Shown: positions 38,281-45,589 of the stretch, in pieces
Layout: the number at the start of each line of letters is the position of its first letter
Numbering within the stretch: the first letter of the stretch is position 1
Notes under the pieces: generated by a model
Seen by the model: the letters and a program-made list of their open reading frames with translations, nothing else
Database searches by the model: none
What the model was told of the DNA's origin: nothing
Program-made: the position numbers and the translations under genes
Assembly (NCBI GenBank): GCA_039925145.1
Contig: JBDSZL010000038.1
Coordinates: 1-64,000, forward strand
Length of the DNA: 64,000 nt
Origin: JBDSZL01 sp039925145
GTDB lineage: Bacteria > Acidobacteriota > Vicinamibacteria > Vicinamibacterales > SCN-69-37
Direction: 5' to 3'

Positions 38281-40962
38281 ATGTGTAAAGGCATTGCCTT
38301 GAAGACTCTGATTCGTCTGGCCGGGGCGGTTCTCATGGTGCTGACGGCCGCGGCCACCACCAGCGCCCAGATCCAGCCCTGCAGCGCGAACGAGACCTCG
38401 CCCAATCTGCCGCCCGCCAACTCGCCGCCCCTCGTCCGCTGTTTGCAGCCGGTCTTCCACCCGGCCAACGACCGCGTCACCGAGACGTTGCCGATGATCG
38501 ACGCGCTGACCTACCTCTCGTACGTGAAGGTGCAGCCGTCCCTGCGGAGTACCTCACGGTGGGTGCCTTACGACGAGGCCACGGTCAAGGCCGACTTCTG
38601 GAACCTGTATCGCACCGGGTTTCTCGAAGACCTGTGGATCGAGACGCTCGACGAGCCGTACGAAAACGGCGTGATGGGCAAACACATCGTCTTTCATATG
38701 GAGGAGCGCGCCAAGGTGAAGATGGTCGACTACCTCTCGGCCGTGCCAGACGAGAAGCTCAAGGTCGACATCTCGAAAATCGAAAGCACCCTGCGCGATA
38801 AGGACATCTCGGTCCGGCTCGACTCGTTTGTCGACGAGGCCACGCTGCGCAAGGTCATCGGCGTGATCCGCGATCTCTATGCCGAGCAGGGTTATAACGA
38901 CGCGACGGTGACGACCACGCGCGCCGAGATGAAAGACGGACCCAAGCTCCTGCACCTGACGTTCAAGATCGACCCCGGACCCAAGGTTGAACTGGCCGAG
39001 ATTCTCTTCGACGGTAATCAGGCCTTCACCGACCACAAGCTCCGCAAGCAGATGAAGGCGAACAAGACCAAGACGGGTCTGCTCGGCTTTCTCAGCGACG
39101 CGACCTACCATGAGGCGAAGTTCGCGGAAGATGCAGAACGAATAGGCGAGTTCTACAAGATAAACGGCTATGCCACCGCGCAGGTGGGGCTGCCGCAGAC
39201 GGAAGTGATTCGCACCTCGACCGACGGCAAGCACCGGTGGATCCGCGTGCGTGTGCCCGTTGACGAGGGCGCCAGATACAAGATCGGCACCTTCCAGCTC
39301 ACCGGCGAGTCTACGCTGCGGCTCGAAGCTATCCGCAGTCTCTTCAAGTTGGAAGAGGGCGACTACTACAGCAGCGAGAAGATGCGGAAGGGGCTCGAGA
39401 AGACCAAGGAGGCCTACGGCAGCTACGGCTTCTGGCAGTTCTCGCCCGACCCTGAGCTGAGCCCGCGCGGGCTCGACCCTCAAACCGGACTGCCCGTCGG
39501 CCCGGCGGCCGCAGAGCCCCTGATGGACATTACGATCCATGTCAACGAAGGACCGCGGTTCTACGTCAACCGCATCACCTTCGTCGGCAATACCAACACC
39601 CACGACGCCGTCATCCGTCGCGAACTGCGCGTTGCCGAGGGCGGCGTGTTCAACGCCGAGGCCCTCAAGGAGAGTGTGCGCCGCCTGAATCAGCTGGGCT
39701 ACTTCAAGCCTATCGAGGGCAAGGAAGGCGAGACCGACGTGCTGCAGACCCCCGGCACCGACGACCGGGTCGACATCAAGTTGAAGCTGACCGAACAGAA
39801 CCGCAATCAGCTCGCCTTCGGTGCGGGTGTCTCGCAGTTCGACGGCTTCTTCGGTCAGCTCTCGTTCCAGACCGCCAACTTCCTCGGCCGCGGCGAAACC
39901 GTCGGGGTGTCGTTACAGAAGGGCTCGCAGGCGCGTCAGTATCAGGTGTCCATCTCGGAGCCCTACCTGCTCGATCGACCGATCACCGTCGGCGCTGACG
40001 TGTTCAGCCGTCAGTACATCTTCCCGTTCCAGTACACGCAGGAGTCGAGCGGCAGCAACGTCGTGTTTGGATTCCCTGTCGCGAACTTCACGCGCGGCTT
40101 TCTGAATTACAGCTACGAGCGGATTCGAGTCAAAGACCTGAGCCCGGCTTACAGCCAGCAGTTGCTGAGCCAGAACCTGTATCTGCGCGATTCGCTGCTC
40201 ATCGACCAGGGCGGCCAACGCATCGTGAGCAAGATCTCGCCGAGCGTGGTCTACAACACGGTGAACCAGCCAATCTTCCCCAGTGCGGGCAGCCGGTACA
40301 CGGCGTCGATGGATGTGGCGGGTCTTGGCGGCAACACCTCGTACTTGCAGTCGCGCCTCGACGGCATCTGGTATGTGCCGCTCTCGCGACGGACGGCGCT
40401 CGGCCTGCACGCCGAGTCGCAGTACATCCGGCCGTACGGGTCGACGACCACGTTGCCGATTTTCGAGAAGCTGTTCTCCGGGGGCGAGTACTCGGTTCGC
40501 GGCTACGACCTGCGAAGCGTGTCGCCGCGTGATGCCGCGTCAGGGCTGCTGACCGGCGGCAACAAGATGGTCACCGTAAACGCCGAGTACTACGTGACGC
40601 TCTTCGGGCAGGTCCGCGTGCTCGGCTTCTACGACGCCAGTCAGGTGCGTGACATCGGACAGCGGTTCGGGTGGAAGGAACCAATCACCCAGCTCACCGC
40701 GCCGGCCTTGCCATTCCTCTCCGACCCGTTCGGCGTCCCGAACCTGCTGACCACGCCAGGGGCCATCCGCACCGAGGTAATCGGCCACACCAGCGCCTTC
40801 AAGACGTCGACCGGAATCGAAGCCCGCTTCATGATGCCCGTGCTGAACGTGCCGTTCCGCCTGATTGGCGCCTACAACCCGCAGCGTCAGGGTGTGCTCG
40901 ACAACCAGCTCCAGCCGTCCAAGCGGTTCACGTTCCGCTTTGCGGTCGGCACCACCTTCTAA
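38281..40962 (+). CDS. bamA: Outer membrane protein assembly factor BamA
   Basis: Omp85-family protein of 893 residues that folds beta-barrels into the outer membrane. After a signal peptide (LIRLAGAVLMVLTAAATTSAQ) comes an unusual segment of about 50 residues with two cysteines (QPCSANETS and VRCLQPVF). POTRA domains span about 65-490 (FKIDPGPKVELAEILFDGNQ; YVNRITFVGNTNTHDAVIRR). The barrel contains the conserved lid-lock loop GGEYSVRGYDLRSVSPRD and ends in FAVGTTF. It exceeds E. coli BamA (about 810). Skp and lipid A genes follow after a small opposite-strand lipoprotein gene. Confidence 0.93.
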   Translation: MCKGIALKTLIRLAGAVLMVLTAAATTSAQIQPCSANETSPNLPPANSPPLVRCLQPVFHPANDRVTETLPMIDALTYLSYVKVQPSLRSTSRWVPYDEATVKADFWNLYRTGFLEDLWIETLDEPYENGVMGKHIVFHMEERAKVKMVDYLSAVPDEKLKVDISKIESTLRDKDISVRLDSFVDEATLRKVIGVIRDLYAEQGYNDATVTTTRAEMKDGPKLLHLTFKIDPGPKVELAEILFDGNQAFTDHKLRKQMKANKTKTGLLGFLSDATYHEAKFAEDAERIGEFYKINGYATAQVGLPQTEVIRTSTDGKHRWIRVRVPVDEGARYKIGTFQLTGESTLRLEAIRSLFKLEEGDYYSSEKMRKGLEKTKEAYGSYGFWQFSPDPELSPRGLDPQTGLPVGPAAAEPLMDITIHVNEGPRFYVNRITFVGNTNTHDAVIRRELRVAEGGVFNAEALKESVRRLNQLGYFKPIEGKEGETDVLQTPGTDDRVDIKLKLTEQNRNQLAFGAGVSQFDGFFGQLSFQTANFLGRGETVGVSLQKGSQARQYQVSISEPYLLDRPITVGADVFSRQYIFPFQYTQESSGSNVVFGFPVANFTRGFLNYSYERIRVKDLSPAYSQQLLSQNLYLRDSLLIDQGGQRIVSKISPSVVYNTVNQPIFPSAGSRYTASMDVAGLGGNTSYLQSRLDGIWYVPLSRRTALGLHAESQYIRPYGSTTTLPIFEKLFSGGEYSVRGYDLRSVSPRDAASGLLTGGNKMVTVNAEYYVTLFGQVRVLGFYDASQVRDIGQRFGWKEPITQLTAPALPFLSDPFGVPNLLTTPGAIRTEVIGHTSAFKTSTGIEARFMMPVLNVPFRLIGAYNPQRQGVLDNQLQPSKRFTFRFAVGTTF

Positions 40963-40992
40963 CTCGCGGGACGCGGGGCGCAGGTATGCCGC

Positions 40993-41046
40993 CGCTCGCC
41001 TGGGGCGAGCGACGTGTCTCTCCGCGCGCGCTGCCGCGCTGCGCGG
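40993..41046. terminator. Two hairpins in the convergent bamA/lipoprotein gap
   Basis: The first is CGCTCGCC-TGG-GGCGAGCG (40993-41011), an 8-base perfect stem. The second pairs CCGCGC (41022-41027) with GCGCGG (41041-41046), next to the lipoprotein stop. Either could end transcription from both sides; neither has a T-run. Confidence 0.5.
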
Positions 41047-41047
41047 T

Positions 41048-41470
41048 TCAGAAGTGCGAAATTAGAATGGCAAAGGTGACAGGTGCGGAGATCTTGCCGA
41101 CATCGTAGACCCGGGCGCAGAGCGTGCCCGACGCGTTGACCTGGCCGGTGATAACGCTGTTGAGCCCGGCGATGTCGTTGGCGAGCACGATCTGGCACGT
41201 GGCGCCGGTGAACGTGCCCACCGCGAGGCCCACGACAGACGTCGCATCGGGCCCGACGGCGGTCATCGTTCCCGTCAGCAGGCCCGCCTGGGAGGAGACG
41301 AACGGAAACGTGAGGGCGCCGTTGAGGGTGAGGGTACCCGTAAACGTCTCGTTGACCGGCGTCGGCGTCGGCTGAGTGGGCGTGGTGGGCGTGTCGGTCT
41401 TACTGCACCCGGCGATGGCGAGCGTCGCCAGACTGAACAATAGGACTCGGGAAACCAAACGTCGGCGCAT
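41048..41470 (-). CDS. Small predicted lipoprotein of unknown function
   Basis: A 140-residue protein with a lipoprotein signal ending in the lipobox LAIAGC (cysteine about residue 22), then a Thr/Pro-rich linker (KTDTPTTPTQPTPTPV). The remaining 90 residues look beta-rich (ETFTGTLTLNGALTFPFV and later strands) and include two Cys (ATCQIVL, GTLCARVY) that could pair. ATG 41470 has AGGAG upstream; a longer start is possible at 41503. It would be matured by Lnt and sorted by LolCD. No family recognised. Confidence 0.72.
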   Translation of the reverse strand: MRRRLVSRVLLFSLATLAIAGCSKTDTPTTPTQPTPTPVNETFTGTLTLNGALTFPFVSSQAGLLTGTMTAVGPDATSVVGLAVGTFTGATCQIVLANDIAGLNSVITGQVNASGTLCARVYDVGKISAPVTFAILISHF

Positions 41471-41786
41471 GCCTGCTCCTTGAAATCGCCCGGCCATGCC
41501 CACTGGTGTGGACCAGGCCTCTGCGACCCGCTAAGTGTACTCGCGCCCGGGGTGAAACGGATCGCTCACTGCATTGGACGCCGACCGCCCCCGAGTGGTC
41601 GACAGGCGCGGCCCGACAGTCACGCAGGGTCCCGGCCAGCGATGGCGCCCTTTCGTCTACATCAAGGCGCGTCCGACGGGGGAGTGACGGGATTGCCCCG
41701 TTGTTTGGTAGCATGCAGTGTTCAGCCGAAGGGGCTGGCGCCGGTCGCCGACCTACGTTATCGTTCCTGTCAAGGTGCAGCTAAAG
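41471..41786. other. Divergent intergenic region, 316 bases
   Basis: Separates the lipoprotein gene (-) from skp (+) and must hold promoters for both. I see no convincing -35/-10 pair, tRNA, or repeat. The lipoprotein ribosome-binding site (AGGAG on the minus strand) is next to 41471. A weak minus-strand -10-like TACACT lies at 41534-41539. Apparent long frames across this region look like shadows. Confidence 0.5.
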
Positions 41787-42449
41787 ATGACCCGCATGAT
41801 GATCGTGTCCGTACTGACTGTTCTCATCGGGGCGAGCTCCGCCGCGGCGCAGACGCCGCCCGCCACTCGTCCTCCGGCAACACAGACGCCCCCACGGCCC
41901 GCGCCGCAGGCTCCCGCGCCTGCGCCGACGGCGCCCACGACTCGCACGCCAGCCACGACCACACCGACGCCTCCTGCCGCTCCGGTCCCGTTTCCGGCCG
42001 ACGCGAAGATTGGCTTCGTCAACATGCAGCTCATCGTCGCGCAGTCCCAGCTCGGGAAATCGGGACAGGACAGGATGAAGGAGCTGAACGACAAGAAGTC
42101 CACCGAGCTCACGGGGCTCAACAAACAGATTCAGACGCTGCAGCAGGAAGTGCAGACCGGCGCGAATGTGCTCTCCGCCGCCGTGCTTGGCCAGAAGAAC
42201 ACGGAACTCGACAAGCTGACCCGTGAGGTGCAGTTCCGGCAGGAACAGGCACAGGTTGACATTCAGAACCTCAACGACCAACTGCTCGACGAATTCAGCC
42301 AGAAGGTGTTGCCGATCGTCGAACAGATTCGGGCCGAGAAGAACCTGTGGGTCGTCTTTGCCCTGGGAGACGGAACTGGCGTCGCGGCGGTGCACGCAGG
42401 GCTCGATCTCTCGTCCGAGGTCGTCAAGCGCCTCGATGCGACAAAGTAG
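41787..42449 (+). CDS. skp: Periplasmic chaperone Skp/OmpH with Pro/Thr-rich linker
   Basis: Escorts outer-membrane proteins across the periplasm to BamA. The 220-residue protein has a signal peptide (MMIVSVLTVLIGASSAAAQ), then an unusual linker of about 45 residues rich in Pro, Thr and Ala. The OmpH domain follows: IGFVNMQLIVAQSQLGKSGQ, a coiled tentacle region (LNKQIQTLQQEVQTG through LDKLTREVQFRQEQAQVDIQ) and a final strand-helix. Standard Skp lacks the linker. It precedes fabZ-lpxA as in many lipid A loci, but lpxD, usually between them, is missing. Confidence 0.88.
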   Translation: MTRMMIVSVLTVLIGASSAAAQTPPATRPPATQTPPRPAPQAPAPAPTAPTTRTPATTTPTPPAAPVPFPADAKIGFVNMQLIVAQSQLGKSGQDRMKELNDKKSTELTGLNKQIQTLQQEVQTGANVLSAAVLGQKNTELDKLTREVQFRQEQAQVDIQNLNDQLLDEFSQKVLPIVEQIRAEKNLWVVFALGDGTGVAAVHAGLDLSSEVVKRLDATK

Positions 42450-42487
42450 CGCCGGCCGGTTGGCTGCGCTCACGGCTCCGGTCGTCG

Positions 42488-42532
42488 GTGTTTGGGCTTC
42501 GGCCCGGAACACGCGGCCGGGGTCTTTTTTTT
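42488..42532 (+). terminator. Intrinsic-terminator-like structure between skp and fabZ-lpxA
   Basis: GTGTTTGGGC pairs with GCCCGGAACAC (one bulged G) around a TTCG tetraloop at 42488-42512, and a run of eight T ends at 42532. Twelve G/C-rich bases separate hairpin and T-run; a second smaller pairing CCCGG/CCGGG could form closer to it. The T-run ends only 7 bases before the next start codon, so readthrough or an internal promoter must supply the downstream operon. Confidence 0.5.
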
Positions 42533-42539
42533 GGGCATC

Positions 42540-43802
42540 ATGACCACCATCCCTCCCGTACTCGAGCGCCTCGCCTACCGCTATCCGTCGGTGCTGGTCG
42601 ACGCCATCACTCGTCATGAGCCGGGGCATCGCATCGTCGCCGTCAAGAACGTCACCGTCAACGAAGAGTTCTTCCAGGGGCACTTTCCCGGGCGACCGAT
42701 GATGCCGGGGGTGCTCATGATCGAGTCGCTCACCCAGGTGGCCACGTTGCTGCTCGCCGGGTGCGACACCGAGGGCCGTCGGGCGCGACTGCGCGGCGTC
42801 GACAACGCGAAGTTCCGGCGGCAGGTCGTGCCTGGCGATCGCCTGGAGCTCGATGTGACGATGGGCAGGCGGCGTGGCGCCATCGTGCGGGCGGGGGCTG
42901 TGGCGTCGGTCGACGGCCACGTCGTGGCTGAAGCCGAGCTCGTGATCGTCTTCGAGCGTGTGTGCGATCGGAAGCGCGTGGCCGGAGAGACCGAGATCCA
43001 CGAGACGGCGATTGTGGCGCCCGGGGCCGTCATCGGTCCGGGTAGCGTCATCGGGCCGCATGCCGTGATTGGGGCCAGCGTTGTGCTGGGCCGCAACTGC
43101 AGGGTCGGAGCGTCGGCGGTCATCGACGGGTGCACGACGATTGGCGATCACACCGAGATTTTCCCCTTCGCATCGATGGGGCTCGCGCCACAGGATTTGA
43201 AGTTCAAGGGCGAACCGACGCGGCTCGTGGTCGGAGAGCACAACGTCTTCCGGGAGTTCGTGACCGTGCATCGCGGAACGGCCGGCGGCGGGGGAGTCAC
43301 GCTGATTGGCGACCACAATCTCTTCATGGCGTATGCGCACGTGGCGCACGACTGCCAGGTCGGCAACTCCACCATTTTCGGCAACGGCGCGACCATCGGC
43401 GGACACGTGCTCGTCGAGGACTTTGCGACGATCAGCGCCTACTCGGGCGTTCATCAGTTCTGTCGCGTCGGCCAGCATGCCTTCATCGGCGGCTACACCG
43501 TGGTCACGCGCGATGCCCTGCCGTTTGCGAAGACGGTCGGCAACCGGGCGCGCATCTACGGCGTGAACACCATCGGCCTGGCGCGACGCGGCTTCAGCGA
43601 AGCGCTCATCGGCAAGCTGCGACGTGCGTACCGCCACCTCGTACAGCACAACACCAGCCGGGCCCTCGAGCTCATCGAGCGCGATCCCAGCCTGGCGGCG
43701 CCCGAAGTGAGCTACCTGGTCAACTTCATCACCTCTGCGCAGCGCGGCGTCATCTTGCGGCGACCGTCGAAGCGCGTCGACGATCTGCTCGAAACGGAAT
43801 AG
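42540..43802 (+). CDS. Bifunctional FabZ-LpxA fusion: hydroxyacyl-ACP dehydratase and UDP-GlcNAc acyltransferase
   Basis: One frame of 420 residues. Residues about 1-145 are a FabZ hot-dog dehydratase with the active site in QGHFPGRPMMPGVLMIESLTQ (His about 47 and Glu about 61). Residues about 150-420 are LpxA: left-handed beta-helix hexapeptides (GAVIGPGSVIGPHAVIG), the catalytic His in AYAHVAHDCQVGN, VHQFCRVGQHAFIGG, GVNTIGLARRGFS and the C-terminal helices. Both act on 3-hydroxyacyl-ACP, diverting it to fatty acids or lipid A. ATG 42540 has no clear ribosome-binding site. lpxI follows after 4 bases. Confidence 0.92.
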   Translation: MTTIPPVLERLAYRYPSVLVDAITRHEPGHRIVAVKNVTVNEEFFQGHFPGRPMMPGVLMIESLTQVATLLLAGCDTEGRRARLRGVDNAKFRRQVVPGDRLELDVTMGRRRGAIVRAGAVASVDGHVVAEAELVIVFERVCDRKRVAGETEIHETAIVAPGAVIGPGSVIGPHAVIGASVVLGRNCRVGASAVIDGCTTIGDHTEIFPFASMGLAPQDLKFKGEPTRLVVGEHNVFREFVTVHRGTAGGGGVTLIGDHNLFMAYAHVAHDCQVGNSTIFGNGATIGGHVLVEDFATISAYSGVHQFCRVGQHAFIGGYTVVTRDALPFAKTVGNRARIYGVNTIGLARRGFSEALIGKLRRAYRHLVQHNTSRALELIERDPSLAAPEVSYLVNFITSAQRGVILRRPSKRVDDLLETE

Positions 43803-43806
43803 GGCG

Positions 43807-44628
43807 GTGCCGATCGGCCTGATCGCCGGCAACGGCACGTTCCCGTTTCTCGTGCTGCGGGCGGCGCGACAGCTCGGACACGACGTCACAGTCGTGGCCA
43901 TCAAAGGCGAGGCCTTCGCCGAACTCGATCAGACGGCGGCCGAACTTGGACACACGAGCGTGACCTGGGTACCGCTCGGCCAGTTAGGCACCTGCATTGC
44001 GACCCTCCGTCGTGCCGGTGTGTCGCAAGCGGTCATGGCCGGTCAGGTCAAGCACGTCAAGCTATTCACCGACGTGATGCCCGACCTGGCGATGCTGGGC
44101 CTGCTGGCGAAGCTGCGCAGCAAGAACACCGACGCGCTCATCTCCGCTATTGCCGACACCCTTCAACGACACGGCATCACACTGATGGACTCGACCACCA
44201 TGCTGGCCGACCTGCTCGCGCGTCCTGGTGTCCTGACACGCACCAGCCCGTCTGAGGCGATGCAGGCGGACTTCGACTTCGGCTACCGCGTGGCAGATAC
44301 GGTGGCCGGGCTCGACGTGGGGCAGACAATCGTCGTCAAGGACCGCGCGGTCGTGGCGGTCGAGGCGATGGAAGGCACCGATGCCGTCATCGCGCGGGCG
44401 GGGGCGCTCGCCGGCCGAGGCACGCGCGTCGTCAAGGTCGCGAAGCCGAAGCAGGACATGCGGTTCGACGTGCCTGTCGTTGGCGTGGCGACCATCCTGG
44501 CGATGCAGGCGGCCGGGGCGGACGGGCTGTCGATTGACGCCGGACGAACGCTCGTGCTGGATGGCGACCGGTTGTTTGCGGCTGCTGACGAGGCGGGGAT
44601 TGCGGTTATCGGCAGGGGGCCCGCATGA
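43807..44628 (+). CDS. lpxI: UDP-2,3-diacylglucosamine pyrophosphatase LpxI
   Basis: Hydrolyses UDP-2,3-diacylglucosamine to lipid X in lipid A synthesis, replacing LpxH. The 273-residue protein starts PIGLIAGNGTFPFLVLRAAR and has MAGQVKHVKLF, LRSKNTDALISAIADTL, IVVKDRAVVAVEAMEGTD and AKPKQDMRFDVPVVG, all characteristic of the family (DUF1009). GTG start; ATGA overlap with the oxidoreductase gene. lpxB and lpxD are not in the window. Confidence 0.93.
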   Translation: MPIGLIAGNGTFPFLVLRAARQLGHDVTVVAIKGEAFAELDQTAAELGHTSVTWVPLGQLGTCIATLRRAGVSQAVMAGQVKHVKLFTDVMPDLAMLGLLAKLRSKNTDALISAIADTLQRHGITLMDSTTMLADLLARPGVLTRTSPSEAMQADFDFGYRVADTVAGLDVGQTIVVKDRAVVAVEAMEGTDAVIARAGALAGRGTRVVKVAKPKQDMRFDVPVVGVATILAMQAAGADGLSIDAGRTLVLDGDRLFAAADEAGIAVIGRGPA

Positions 44629-45572
44629 TCGGCGCTGCACAGACGCCGCTGCGCGTGGCCGTCGTGGGGGTGGGGCACCTCGGGCGACATCATGCGCGGC
44701 TACTCGCCGCGATGAGCGATGTGACGCTCGTGGCGACTGTCGATTCAATGGCCGATCGTGCTGCGACGGCCGCCGCGGCCACTGGCGCCGAAGCCCGCAC
44801 GGACTATCGGGACCTGATCGGCCAGGTGGACGCTGTCACCATTGCGGTCCCCACTGCCGATCACCTGGAAATTGCCCGCGAGTTCCTGCGGCACGGCACG
44901 CACGTGCTGGTGGAGAAGCCGATGGCCGTTTCACTCGACGAAGCCGACGCCATGCTTCAAGCCGCGGCGACCACCGGCGCCACGCTCGCGGTGGGCCATA
45001 CCGAGCGGTTCAACCCGGCGATGCAGGCCGCGCTGGCCGTCCTGCAGCGGCCGAAGTTCATCGAGATTCACCGGCTGAGCGGGTTTCCAGAGCGCAGCCT
45101 CGATATCGACGTCATCTTCGACGTGATGATTCACGACCTCGACATCATCCTAGCCATCGACGCCAGCGAGGTCGTGGCCGTCGAGGCCGTCGGCGTGCCG
45201 GTGCTGACCTCGCGCATCGACATCGCCAACGCGCGAATCCGCTTTGCATCCGGGTGCATCGCGAACCTGACTGCCAGCCGCATCAGTCGTGACAAGGTGC
45301 GCAAGGTACGATGTTTTCAACCGGACATGTATGTCTCGGTCGATTCAGGCGCGCAGGAAGTGGAAGTGTGGCGCCTGCGTCATCGCGAGGGCGACCGGCC
45401 GCTGATCGAGGGTGGACCAGTCGCGGTCACCCGTGACGAGCCATTGCGAGCCGAGCTGGCCGACTTCGTGAGCGCCGTCCGCGACCGTCGCCCTCCACGC
45501 GTGACCGGCCTCGACGGCCGTCGCGCGCTGGCGCTTGCCACCCGCGTGGCCGACGCCATCGCTTCTGCTTAA
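44625..45572 (+). CDS. Gfo/Idh/MocA-family NAD(P)-dependent oxidoreductase
   Basis: A 315-residue dehydrogenase. The N-terminal Rossmann motif is VAVVGVGHLGRHHARLLAAM, with VEKPMAVSLDEADAML holding the EKP lysine and GHTERFNPAMQAAL in the C-terminal domain. It overlaps lpxI by 4 bases, so it probably acts on a lipid A-related sugar. One candidate is GnnA, which oxidises the 3-OH of UDP-GlcNAc to make diamino lipid A, but its partner transaminase GnnB is not present here. The substrate is therefore undecided. Confidence 0.85.
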   Translation: MIGAAQTPLRVAVVGVGHLGRHHARLLAAMSDVTLVATVDSMADRAATAAAATGAEARTDYRDLIGQVDAVTIAVPTADHLEIAREFLRHGTHVLVEKPMAVSLDEADAMLQAAATTGATLAVGHTERFNPAMQAALAVLQRPKFIEIHRLSGFPERSLDIDVIFDVMIHDLDIILAIDASEVVAVEAVGVPVLTSRIDIANARIRFASGCIANLTASRISRDKVRKVRCFQPDMYVSVDSGAQEVEVWRLRHREGDRPLIEGGPVAVTRDEPLRAELADFVSAVRDRRPPRVTGLDGRRALALATRVADAIASA

Positions 45573-45589
45573 AAGAGAGAGTCCCGTCC

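Noticed and set aside
41471..41786. Search for a tRNA, small RNA or extra small gene in the longest gap
   Set aside because: No cloverleaf, no good start codon with ribosome-binding site, and no conserved-looking structure could be seen.
41781..43904. 707-codon frame opposite skp, fabZ-lpxA and the lpxI start
   Set aside because: Spans three real genes on the other strand; shadow of GC-rich codon bias.
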